DNA of 64,000 nt, from positions 186,001-250,000 of the forward strand of contig NW_026907703.1 in NCBI RefSeq assembly GCF_028389875.1. The letters are read 5' to 3'. This DNA comes from Rhea pennata. Taxonomy: Eukaryota > Chordata > Aves > Rheiformes > Rheidae. Both the position numbers and the translations under genes were made by a program. The notes under the pieces were generated by a model. The model made no database searches. It was not told the DNA's origin and saw only the letters and a list, made by a program, of their open reading frames with translations. Positions 10,860 to 21,289 of the stretch are shown in pieces (within the stretch, counting starts at the first letter, position 1; every line of letters begins with the position of its first letter).

Positions 10860-12744
10860 AGACAAGGTGAAGAGCTAAGGGTGCAGGGCTGGGGCTCACA
10901 GAGTCAGCTAGGCAGTGCCAAGGGCACAATAAGCAACCCAAGGAAGTAAAGGAGTCCCTCCATTTGCAGTGACTTGGAAAGCCCCATCTCTGACAGTATT
11001 CAAGAGGGATGGAGCCTCCCTTCCGCAGGAGTTGCACCAGGACAGTGCAAAACTAGGACAATCAGGAAGGCTGGGTGTGGGGACATTCTCAAACTCCAGC
11101 AGCTGCAGAGCTGGGAGCTGGTCACTGCACAAACACCTGAATGAGCCAAAAGGCAGGTCCGGAGGCACAGCACTGCCTTTCAGGCTCTGCACCACAGTCT
11201 TGACAGCAGCACTGCACTGTGTGGGCATGTCCTCAGAAGCCCAGCGTCAAAAATGTGGGGGATTCAGGGAGCCAGGGCTGTACAGTCTCCCAAGATAGTC
11301 AGGGTGCTGGGGTTATGCAGGGTGTCAGGGGCTGTACCCAGGGGAAAAACACTGCCCTAAGGTGACGTGGAAAAGCCCAAGGACCAACAGAGCTCCAGAG
11401 ATGAGAACTGCTTTCCCCAGGCTCAGACAAAAGGAAAACTGGACAAAATTCATAGAAAAGGGGAACACTTCTTCATATTTACTACCTGGTCTGCCCCGTG
11501 GCTTTGGAGACTGGCAAGGACCAGCATCCCAGGCAGAGCCCTCAGGATGGTGTGTATTAAGGGCACATTTGCTCTTTTGTGGCATCTCATCTCCATCTCA
11601 AGCACTGCAGACCGGGAAATCTTGCTTAGAATTTTTTTTTAATCTGTTTTGGTGCTTCAGGGAGGAAGACTACATCCTGTCCTATGCTGTTCTGCATCCT
11701 ACTTCTACAAAGAGAGTGAAACAAAGTAGCTATCAGTTCTGAAGCTCACCAAAGCAAGCCACAGGGGAAAACAGTTTGCAAGCTCATTAAAAGCATCTTA
11801 GTGCGTGGTCACACTTTGTGCTGTCATGTGGATGTCATATGACTCTGATCCAGTCTTTGAAGGATGTCAACCTCCAATCCAACCCCAAAGCCCCAGCTTC
11901 CTGGAGAGGTCTGCCCAGTGCAGAGACCTGTTGGTGCAGGGGCACAGACATGACCTCTCTAGTGCCTCATTTTAAATGTTTCACAGCCTTTGGAACCTTT
12001 GCAGATGTTCCTGAAGGGTTTATTAGAAATATTTGGAACTTAACTGGGTGAGGGGAGGTGACTACTTTCCAGGATGTGATGGGAAATCTCTGTGCGCTCT
12101 CCCTGGCTGTGCTATCTCCATGGCAATGACCTACTGAGCCCCCAGGTGACATGAGATGAGGTCACAGTGGGATGTGACACATCACAGGAAGGTCTCCCTG
12201 GTGACACGGTGATGTCCTCACTTCCCTGCGAGGCCCAGGTGCTGCTGGGCACTGCTCTCACCCTCCCCACTGCTGCCCTTCAGAGCTGCTTCATGGCAAG
12301 CAGCAGGGACAGGAGGCAGCAGGAACATCTTGGGACTGCTCGCTAACAGGCAGAGGAGCAGGGACGTGTTGGAGAGGAGTTTTGGGTGACCAGACAGGAA
12401 GAGCATCCTTCCTCCCTGCATCGAGAGGTGAGCTGAGGGCAAGGGAGCAAGCCAGATGAAGGGCTCCTGTACTGACACTATCAGCTTAGACTCCAGCTGT
12501 TTATTCCCAAGTCTCCTATGCTCTGCACCAAGGGTAAGGGCTGCAGGGGCTCCTTCCTGACATGTCTCACAGAGACTGTTAACTGCAAAAATGGCTGTGG
12601 GCCCTGTTCTGTGGGGTGACTGGGCAGTGTGGGGGCTGCCACAAGAGCCCTGCCTGAGAGTGCTGCCTGGTTCAGGGCAGAATGTGGCAGCCAGGACTGC
12701 TGGGTCCTGGGAATGGGGCTGCCCTGAGCCCCAAGGCTCCTGAG

Positions 12745-13400
12745 CTCCTGGGGCACCTCAGCCCTTCGGAGTGACCCCCTGGGGGCCCAGCCCAGCCCCA
12801 CAGAGAGCAGCCCGTCTGGCCATGGCCCAGCCCTGACGGGCCCAGCACAAATATTGTCGAGCCGAAGTGCTGCCGTGGGGAGGGGGCCGAGACAGAAGGG
12901 GTGAGAGGACACGGCCCTGCCCTGCCCTGGGGGCAGCAGCACACTGCCCGTGGGCTCCAGCGCCCCGGCCATGACCAGGGCCCCCACGCCGGCACCAGGG
13001 CTGGCACCAGCACAGGCCCCAGGGCTGCACCCTGTGCCCGGCACGGCCCCAGGGCGCAGGGCAGCGAGGAGCCCCACGGGGCCCCTGCAGCAGAGCCCAG
13101 ACCTGCAGGGTAGCGGCCGGGTCCCGGGGGCCCCAAACTGCCCGGGCACCCGGCGCCAGACTGCCCCGAGGCCATGCCGTACCCCCTGCTGCCGCCCACA
13201 AGATGGCGCCATCCCGCAGGAGGAGGGGAGGTGAGGTGAGGGGAGGGGCGGGGCTGTTGTAGGGTCACAATGGAGGGGGTGGGGCACAACGTTGCCATGG
13301 CAGCGCCCCAGGGCTGTAAGGGCAGGGGGCAGGGCTGGGCCTGACTGATGGCTCTGCCAGCCAATCGGAGCGCAGCCTGTGGCTCAGCCCTGCGGAAGGA
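12745..13400. promoter_or_regulatory. CpG-rich promoter-like segment, copy A
   Basis: A sharp rise in GC and CpG content contrasts with the flanks. Motif-like sites are grouped at its right end. 'aagatggcgccat' at 13,200-13,212 is YY1-like, 'ggggcggggc' at 13,245-13,254 is a GC box, 'gttgccatggcagc' at 13,291-13,304 is close to the palindromic RFX X-box, and 'ccaatcgg' at 13,361-13,368 is a CCAAT box. This is the arrangement of a TATA-less CpG promoter. No start site or gene product is identified. A consensus splice donor GGGTAAGTAT lies downstream at 14,487-14,496. The long GC-rich open frames on both strands here are composition artefacts. The paralogue is at 33.65-34.29 kb. Confidence 0.6.
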
Positions 13401-14486
13401 GCCAGACGCCTGCTCTGTAGGGCAGCTTCTCCCTCTGCCTGGTCCGTGAGGCCCTGCTGCCTTCAGCCCCGTGGTCGCTGCTCCCGTGCAATGCTGCTGT
13501 CAGGAAATGCTCCCCAGAATCACTTGCAGGCCTTTCCCCAGCCCCTGTGACAGGCACGTGCTGTGATGGTGACTGTGATCTCTTCCTGAGTCCCTGATGG
13601 GCCAGCGTCAGCCTCACGGCTGTAAGCGCAGACCTGGAGTGTGACTTGGGGCTTCTTCCTCAGGACAGGCTTGCACCCCTGCACCAGTCTCTGAGGGAGT
13701 CCAGGTAGAATTTTTATGCTGCTAAATGGATTAAGAGAAGGTGCGAGCAGTGACATTGGGAATCTCTGATTTCCAGTGTCTGTGTGCAGGAGAAAACTCT
13801 GCCCCATCAAAAGCATAGGGGGCTGCTGAGCTTTTTCTCCAAGATGTGGATGATATCTCTGAGGGGTGATGTGTCCTGAGGGTCCCCTAGCTGCAGCCAT
13901 GGCTGGTCGTGTGCCCTGTGTATCCCTGATGTATAGCTGCATGTTGGGTGGCAGCCCTCTGTGAGGTGAGGAGCAGGCATGTGGTGTGTCAGAGTGGTGG
14001 GGTACCTTGTGGTGGGGACAGATGATACCCCAGTGTCCTGGTGCTCATCACAGGAGGAGGTGTCTGGAGAGAGCAGTGCTGTTTCTGAGGAATGCCTTAG
14101 GCTGAGGGGATGAGGATCACTGTGTGGTGAGGAGGTGGCTTGGCTTGTAGGAGCCAGGTACCTTGATGGTGTGAGCCAGAGATGCTGGCAGCCTGCTGCC
14201 TTCTCTGCGATGAGGTTCAGCCCTTGGGTTTCCTCAGCTCTTGCCAGGATGTGCAGGCAGGATGCCGCCTAAAGGGCAGGGAGTGTTTCTGCCTGCTCTG
14301 AAGTGTGAACCAAGACTGCTTTTTCCCTTTCTGCTCGCTTGCTTTTCTTCATGAGAGCTTTCCCCTGCAGCAGTGCTTGCTGAGGGAGGAGAGGGCCATG
14401 TGTGTTGCTCATTGCTGGCTGGGCGTTAGTGTGCTGGAAGCTCCTTGGAGGAGTGAAAGCTTTGCAGAGAGAGGGTCTTTGTATAC

Positions 14487-14496
14487 GGGTAAGTAT
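14487..14496 (+). promoter_or_regulatory. Candidate 5' splice site downstream of CpG segment A
   Basis: GGGTAAGTAT matches the vertebrate donor consensus closely (GT at 14,489-14,490). It is retained exactly in copy B (GT at 35,366-35,367). It lies about 1.1 kb beyond the CpG promoter-like segment. It could end a first exon of a non-coding or unrecognised transcript. This is motif evidence only. Confidence 0.3.
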
Positions 14497-15879
14497 GTTC
14501 CTAGGAGGTGAATTGCAAGGTGCTGCTCCCCTGCTGTGCCAGATCTCCCTAGACAAGGAGTCCCTTTGAGTAGGCAAGCCAAGCAAGAGTGCCCTGCGAG
14601 GGCTGCACCTCTCCTCCTCCCAGCTGCAGTCTCTGAATTCTATCATCCTGCTGTCTGTGCTGCAGCAGGGACAGAAGAGAGCAGCCCATGTGCAGGCAGG
14701 AGTGTGCTAGGTGTGGTGTTGTTAGACGCTGCCACTGCTGACATGGGCAAGGCGCTGTGTTTTCTCCTGAGCCTTGGATGGGTGTGAGGAGCCCCACTTA
14801 GCTCTAGATGCATTGCTGCAAGTTGCTGGAGCCTAGGGAGTGGTGGTGAGCACAGCTGTCATCCAAGGAAGTTGCCATCTTTTGGTCAGGCACTGAGGAC
14901 CTTGTGTGCTTGAAGCCCTAAATGCTTGGTGTTTTCTACTTGAGCACTTTTAGAGTTGCCCCTCCTTTTTTGAGGGGAGAGTCCCAGAGCTTTTGCAGTG
15001 TAACCACTCTTGTTTTCGATCTCGTTCCTGCTGCGGCCTGAGGGGATAGTCTCCCTGCAGTGCTGAGAAGTCAGGGTGCCCATGAGGTGAGCACTGAGGG
15101 TCAAATTCTTTGTAAGAGAGGAAAGAGAAATGGTCCTTCCTCCAGCCTGCCCCCTCTTGCTGGTTTAGAGTACAGTGTCTTTCACCAAAAATGGGTAAAA
15201 ACAAGCTTGGCTCTCCCACATCTGCTATGAGGCATGTCGGGAGGCAGTGTGTCACAGCGCAGTGGGTGCCCTGTGGTGGGGGTGTGGGCCCCAGTGTGTT
15301 GGTGCTGTGTGCAGGAGGAGGTGTCTGGAGGGAGCAGTGCTATGGGAGCCCTGCCAGGCAGGGAGAAGGGAGCACTGCAAGGTGAGGACCTGACTGCACT
15401 CCCAGGGCCCAATGTGCCATCACAGTGTCCTTCTTGGGGGTGTGATGTGGGGATTGTTGGTGACCGTGTTCCCTCCTTGGAGCACCCCCGTATGACCCAG
15501 AGATGCTCACTGTTTGCTGATACCTTAATGACTTTCTGTTGAATCCGGACACTCATTGCATCTTCCCATGCCAGTCACTAAGCCATTCAAGTCCTTCAGA
15601 GAGATGGGGAGTTACTCAAATGAGTCAGAGCCATTTCTCCTCTTTGTGCCTGCCCAGACCCTTACAGATAGTGGTGTGATACCTCAGAAGAAGTCAGGCC
15701 TCTTGGGGTGATGGGTGGCTTTACGGTGCCTGTCTTTGGTCAGCACTCAAGGTGGCAGCTCCAAAGCCACTGGTCACTTGGGAATGCAGTCCTAAAGTAG
15801 CAAATGTATTGAGCCTGCAATGCTGGAGGACCTGTGGAGGTGGGGTTCCAGCAGCCTGATCAAGGCATGGCCCAGAGGG

Positions 15880-16080
15880 TGACGATGCTCCAGTCCTTGT
15901 CCCATCAAGTTCTGAGTATCTCCAAGGGTGAAGAGTCACAATCTCTCTGGGCCTTCTCTTGCCTGGGCTGAACATACCCAGCTCTTCCAGCCTCTCCTCA
16001 TCTGCCCCATGCTTCAGCCCCTGACCATCATGGTGTCCTTGTGCTGGACTTCCTCTTGTGTGTCAGTGCCTTTCAGGAAC
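15880..16080 (-). mobile_element. CR1 LINE fragment, minus strand (in copy A)
   Basis: Read on the plus strand, 'gttctgagtatctccaaggg', 'cacaatctctctgggcc' and 'ggctgaacatacccagctct' are reverse complements of the CR1 ORF2 3' part. The fragment is decayed and is present at the matching place in copy B (36,760-36,960), so it predates the duplication. Confidence 0.6.
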
Positions 16081-17979
16081 TGGGAAGCTCAGACAAGACC
16101 AAGCATCCAAAAAAAGGGTCTTAGTTTTGCCAAAACCAAGAGTCCAGTGTCTGCAAGGGCCCAGCTGTCTGTGCTCTGATGATTGTTCAGTTCAGTACAG
16201 AGGGGAGACATTTGCCCTTGGCTGCTGTGACTATGTAAGGCCAGCAGAACTGATGATAACCCTCCAATTCTTTCTTTCTAGGTTGCTCTAACCATGTAGG
16301 CTCCAAGTGCAGTTCCAGTGCCCGCACGGATGGAGGGAGGATGCCAGGGTGCATCCCTGTAGCTGTCAACATCTTTGCAAACATCGTGACCCTCTGAAAG
16401 CAGTTGCGAGTGAGTGAGGTGAGGCTACATATGGATGCGAAGGCTCCCCTCAATGCACCTGGCTGCCATGGGTGACAGGGTGTGAGATCACCTCCTGGTA
16501 CCTCTGCTCTCCTTCTGCTTCCTCATGCCACAAAAGCTGTTACTACTGGCCTGCTCAGCGAATGCTGTTGTGCCCCCTCTTTCCTATGGGGCCTATAAAA
16601 TGGCCATTAAGAGGAATTAAAGACTCTTCTCATGAAGTGCATCATGTCTTGAAGGCCCATGTCTAAGTGCCTGAAAGCCTCCTGTGTGTGAGCTGAGGAA
16701 GTCTCACAGTGCTTGGGCTTCTCACTCTGCAAGGGATGAAGATGTGCCCAGTGCCGGGCAACCTGTGGCACTAAGGCATCAGCCAGGGCCCCGTGAACCC
16801 AAGTGCAGAGGCAGGTCTCCCGCTCCAGAGCCTGTGCCCCCAGGGCAGCCTGCATTTCAGCAGAGGTCCAGTCTGGGGTGGTCTCCTTGCTGGAGCCTCG
16901 TTTCAAAGCATCTGCACCCTTTCTCCCTTCACAGAGCCTCCCTGTCCAACTAATGAAAGGAAAGGGACAGAGGTTGCTTTGTGCTCAGGAGACGTGCAGG
17001 ACCTCCAAGCATTTCTGAGTTGTGTCTGTAACTTCGGCATTACAAAACAAATCCCCCAACCCTTGTCCCCAGGTGGAGGTTCATGGCATGGTGGGGTCCA
17101 GGGATGAGGCAGCAGCCTGCTGTGCCCACAGAGAGCAGCATCCTTCTCTCCGAAAGCAGCAGCATTGCCCAAGGAGCTTTGCTGTGGCCCTGGTCTTGTG
17201 CTCAGGTTTTTCCACATGCCTTGTGAGCCCAGAGTGCCTTGGCCACCTTCTGGTGTCACCACAAGAGCTTCAGTGTATGTCTGGGCTGAGGAGCCAGGGG
17301 AAGGCAGGAGCAGAGCAGTGCCTGGGGAGTGTGCAAGTGGCGAGTGTCTTGCATCCTGAAGGGAATTGCTTTGGGGATTTGTTGTGCCTGTGGCTTTGGT
17401 GTGGTAATCCAAAGAGCTGTGCAGACAGGCAGACTCATGGCTGTTTCTAACGGAAGACCAGTTGTCTTTAAGTTACTGTTGATTTTTCCTGCCTTGAGGA
17501 CACACCCTGGGAAACTGCTAGTCCCCTCCTGCTGCATAGACCTGTCCCAATGGCTCTTGTGTCTGGAGAGAGTTTGTTGCTAGCATTTTAAGGAAGCTGC
17601 TCTTTCCCCCCTCTCCTGCTCTCTCTGACAAGAGGGAGAAGAAGCAACAGCCATATGGCTGCAGATTTGGGAAAGCCTCACTTGTCTCCCATGGGAGCAA
17701 CCAGTGGGCTGCTCACCTTCCGTACTGGGGAGAAGTGGTGAGAGACATGCCACCCAAGAAACACAGCTCTAAGCAGTGGGTTCACAAGAGACCTGGGAGC
17801 ACAGATGTCCCCCTGTTATCTCTGAAGTACAAATGAAAAGTTTAAGACACGCAGTCACATCTGGCCATTCTAGCATGCCTGACTTCCCTGAGTACTTCAT
17901 ACACCAGCAGAAGGTGGCAGGCCATGAAAGCAGCCAGGCCGAACATTGCTTGGATGCTGAGAGTGACTTTTTTCCCCTG

Positions 17980-19050
17980 GTGTGCCTGATAGGTCAGTTA
18001 AAGGCACATGTATGATATGTGTGCCTATAAAGTCACTTGGGACTATGTTCATGACAGGTCAGTAGAAGGCATGTTCCTTGGATGTTGCTTGTGAGGTCAC
18101 TTTGATCTCTGGGGTTGATCGACCATCAGCAGGCTCTTGGTTGGTGCAGGGTCCTGTGATTTCACCTCTGTGTATTCTCCAATTAAGCAGAAAACCGATT
18201 AATAGCTTCAGTGTGAACTTTGAGGTCCTTTCTGCCTGAGTGCCTGATAGGCCAGCAGCAGGCTCATGGGGAGGATGGGTGCTTGTGAGGTCCCTTTATC
18301 CTCAGTACCTGATAGGTGAGCTGCAGCACCTGGCTTGGGTGCTGACTGTGAGGTTACTTCTGCCTCAGCACCTCATGGGCCAGGAGGAGGCACCTACCTG
18401 CTGCTTGTGCAGATTGGGAGGTGCTTCTGCCTCAGTCCTTGATAGGCCAGCAGCAGGCACATGGCTTTGAGTCTGAGTGTGAGCTCAGTGGTGCCTCGGT
18501 GTGGGATAGGCCAGTAGCAGGCACATTGCTGCTGCTGACATTTTGTTAGGTCAATGGTGACTCAGTAGCTGATAGGGCAGCTGCAAGGACACGGCTTCAG
18601 GGCTTAATGTGAGGCCCCTTTTCAATCCATACCTGGTAGGCCAGCATCAGGCCCATTACTGCTGGCTGTCTCAGTGAGGATGTTGTGCCTGAGAACCTGA
18701 GAGAGCAGCCGCGTGCACGTGGCTTTGGTGATGATGCTGAGGTCATTGTGTCTCAAGACGTGCTAGACCAGGAGCTGGCACCTTGCTGCTGTTTGTTCTT
18801 GTGGGGTCCTTTCTGCCTCAGCCCCTCACTGGCCAGCACAGGCATATTGGTGCGGTTAACGCTTGTAAAGCGTTGCCTCAGTCCCTGATGGACCGGGAGC
18901 GGTCACATGGCTTTGATGAAGGTGGTGAGGTCACTTGTGCCTGTGGCCGTGGTAGGTCAGTGCCAGGCCCATGGCTGCTGTTTGTGCTTGTGAGGTCACT
19001 TCAACCTCAGTACCTGGTAGACCAGCAGGAGGTACATGGCTGTGACGCAG
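17980..19050. repeat. ~65-bp degenerate tandem repeat, block 1
   Basis: Units of roughly 60-75 bases recur around the phrases 'tgataggccagcagcaggca', 'catggctt', 'gtgaggtcac' and 'ttctgcctcag'. About 15 diverged units can be followed, including starts near 18,245, 18,435, 18,510, 18,565, 18,637, 18,835 and 18,950. Some are interrupted, for example by the 'gatcgaccatcagcaggctc' stretch at 18,117. Related blocks lie at 38,850-39,520 and 44,440-45,180. There is no coding sense. Confidence 0.75.
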
Positions 19051-19214
19051 CAATAGAGGAACATTCGGGAGTCTTTCAGATTCCAGGATTAGTCACACTG
19101 AGCTTGAGAGAAATTGTTTGTCAAGTACAGGAGTTTATTAGAGATAAGCGATTCTGCCCGTATGACCCATGTTACCCACCAGTAACAGTTTTCCCAGACT
19201 GTTCTCATCCTTCA
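19051..19214. other. Unassigned insert between tandem repeat and CR1
   Basis: This piece of about 160 bases starts near 'ggagtctttcagattccagg' and has none of the flanking repeat motifs. It does not match the CR1 consensus I recognise. It could be a decayed transposon end. Confidence 0.3.
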
Positions 19215-21050
19215 GTTGGAATTGAGTCTGGCAAGGGACGTTAAGGACAATAGGAAGGGCTTCTTCAAATACATCAGTAGCAAGAGGAGGACTGGGGAAA
19301 GTGTGGGCCCACTACTGAATGAGGCAGGGGCCCTGGTGACAAAGGCTCCAGAGAAGGCAATATTACTGAATGCCTTCTTTGCTTTAGTTTTCAATGCTAA
19401 GGGGAGCCCTTATGAATCCTGCAGCCTGGATGTTAGGGAGAAAGTCTGGAGAAGGGAAGAGTTTCCTTTGGTCAAGGACGATCAGGTTAGCAATCTGGGC
19501 AAACCTGATGTCCACAGCTCGGTGAGTCCTGAAGGGATGTCCCCACGGATACTGAGGGAGCTGGCGGACGTTGTTGCCAGGCCACTCTCCATCATCTCTG
19601 AAAGGTTGTGGAGAACTGAAGAGGTGCCGGAGGACTGGAAGAAAGCCAATGTTACTCCAGTCTTCAGAAAGGGCAAGAAGGAGGACCCAGGCAAATCCAG
19701 GTCAGCCTCACCTCCATCCCTGGAAAGGGGATGGAACAGCTCATTCTGGATGTCATCTCCAAGCATATGGAGGAGAGGTCAGGAGTAGTCAGCATGGATT
19801 CCCCAAGGGGAAATCCTGCTTAACCAATCTGATAGCCTGCTAGGATGGCATGACTGGCTGGGTAGATGAGGGGAGAGCAGTGGACGTTGAGTACCTTGAC
19901 TTCAGCAAAGCTTTTGACGCTGTCTCCCATAACATCCTCCTAGAGAAGCTCAGGAAGTGTGGGTTAGATGAGTGGGCAGTAAGGTGGACTGAGAACTGGC
20001 TGAATGGCAGAGCTCAGAGGGTTATCACCAGTGGTGCGGAGTGTAGTTGGAGGCCTGTGGCTAGTGGAGTTCCCCAGGGCTCAGGACTGGGTCCCATCCT
20101 GTTCGACTTCTTCATCAATGACCTGGACGAAGGGACAGAGTGCCTCCTCAGCAAGTTTGCTATGCTACCAAGCTGGGAGGAGTGGCTGATCCACCTGAGG
20201 GCTGTGCTGCCATTCAGAGAGACCTGGACAGGCCGGAGAGCTGGGCAGAGAGGAACCGCCTCACATTCAACAAGGGCAAGTGCAGGCTCCTGCTCCTAGC
20301 AAGGAATAACTCCTTGCATCAGTAGAGGCTGGGGGCTGACCTGCTGGAGAGCAGCTCTGCAGAGAAGGACCGGGGAGTGCTGGTGGACAAGCATTTGCCT
20401 ATGAGCCTGCAGCATGAACTTGTGGCCAGGAAGGCCAATGATCTCCTGTGGTGCATTAAAGACTGTTGCCATCAGGTCGAGGGAGGTGATCCTGCCGCTC
20501 TACTCAGACCTGGGGAGGCCACCTCTTGAGTACTGTGTCCAGTTCTGGGCTCCCCAGTATGAGAGAGACATGGAGCTACTGGAGAGAGTCCAGCGTAGGG
20601 CTACGAGGATGATCAGAGGGCTGGAGGTCCTCTGCCCTATGAGGAACAGCTGCGAGAGCTGGGCCTGTTTAGCCTGGGGAAGAAAAGACTGGGGGGCGGG
20701 GTCTTATCAATGTGTATAAGTACCTGAAGGGAAGGTGTTGAGGGGATGGGGCCAAACTCTTTTCAGCTGCCCCGTGTGTCAGGACAAGAGGCAATGGGCA
20801 AAAAAAGAACCACAGGAAGTTCCACCTGAACGTAAGGGATAATTTCTTTCCTCTGAGAGTGACAGAGCACTGGAACAGATTGCCCAGAGAGGTTGTGGAG
20901 TCTCCTTCTCTGGAGATATCCAAGGCCTGCCTGGATGCAACCCTGTCTACCATGCTGTAGGTAACCCTGCTAGAGAAGGGAGGTTGGACTAGGTGATCTC
21001 CAGAGATCCCTTCCAACATCAGCCATTCTGTGATTGAGTGATTCTGTTTG
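19215..21050 (+). mobile_element. CR1 LINE, 5'-truncated, with reverse transcriptase remnants
   Basis: This plus-strand CR1 keeps about the last 60% of ORF2 and the 3' UTR. The frame from 19,216 begins with NRKGFFKYISSKRRTGESVG and runs through ARPLSIISERLWRTEEVPED and WKKANVTPVF. A second frame from 19,850 carries [20 protein letters not shown] (RT block with the first catalytic Asp) and [14 protein letters not shown]. It continues to [16 protein letters not shown] near 20,150. The catalytic FADD box just after is destroyed: the bases read 'tttgctatgctaccaag', one base short, so both aspartates are lost and the frame shifts. After the [22 protein letters not shown] (out of frame) is followed by 'attctgtgattgagtgattc' at 21,025-21,044 as the octamer-like tail. 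It is inactive but younger than the 6.8-kb copy. Confidence 0.93.
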
Positions 21051-21289
21051 GAGGCTATTTTTGGACATGGCCATGCCCGTACATCCCCTCCTGCTCCTGG
21101 CGTGAGGTTCCGGGAAGGTCTCTGGGAGAGCAGTGTGTTTAGCCTTTGCGTTGGAAATCAGGTGTGAGCTCCCTCTTTAGCCAAGCTTGACTCCGGATAT
21201 GTCCACTGACTTTACAAACTGATCATATGGAGCATTCTTGTGCTTGATAGGTACTTAATTACTGCCAGCCTTTCTGGGCTCTTCTACCC

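Larger units (their letters stand above)
10860..18665 (+). repeat. Segmental duplication copy A (~7.8 kb)
   Basis: This segment is repeated in direct orientation at about 31,070-39,520 (copy B). The offset is near 20.87 kb, drifting with small indels. Readable anchors are 11,221/32,079, 12,481/33,385, 13,384/34,260, 14,489/35,366 and 18,240/39,113. Identity is high in the central part (about 13.4-18.4 kb) and lower towards the left end. Copy B is longer by about 645 bases because of one CR1 insertion. Homology stops near 18,665/39,520, where the flanks differ. A partial inverted third copy lies at 29.8-31.06 kb. Confidence 0.9.

Noticed and set aside
12218-12478. 86-codon minus-strand ORF with similar text in copies B (33,122-33,346) and C (30.1-30.3 kb)
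   Set aside because: Similarity follows from the DNA duplication. The starts differ, the frame is broken in C, and no domain is recognisable.
12481-13364. Overlapping GC-rich ORFs of 147-268 codons on both strands (and their copies at 33.66-34.43 kb)
   Set aside because: Several overlapping frames on both strands are open because of high GC. The Ala/Gly/Pro/Arg-rich text is not conserved in one frame between copies A and B.
19216-20299. Treating the CR1 reverse transcriptase frames as host genes
   Set aside because: They are parts of a dead LINE with a broken catalytic box and frameshifts.
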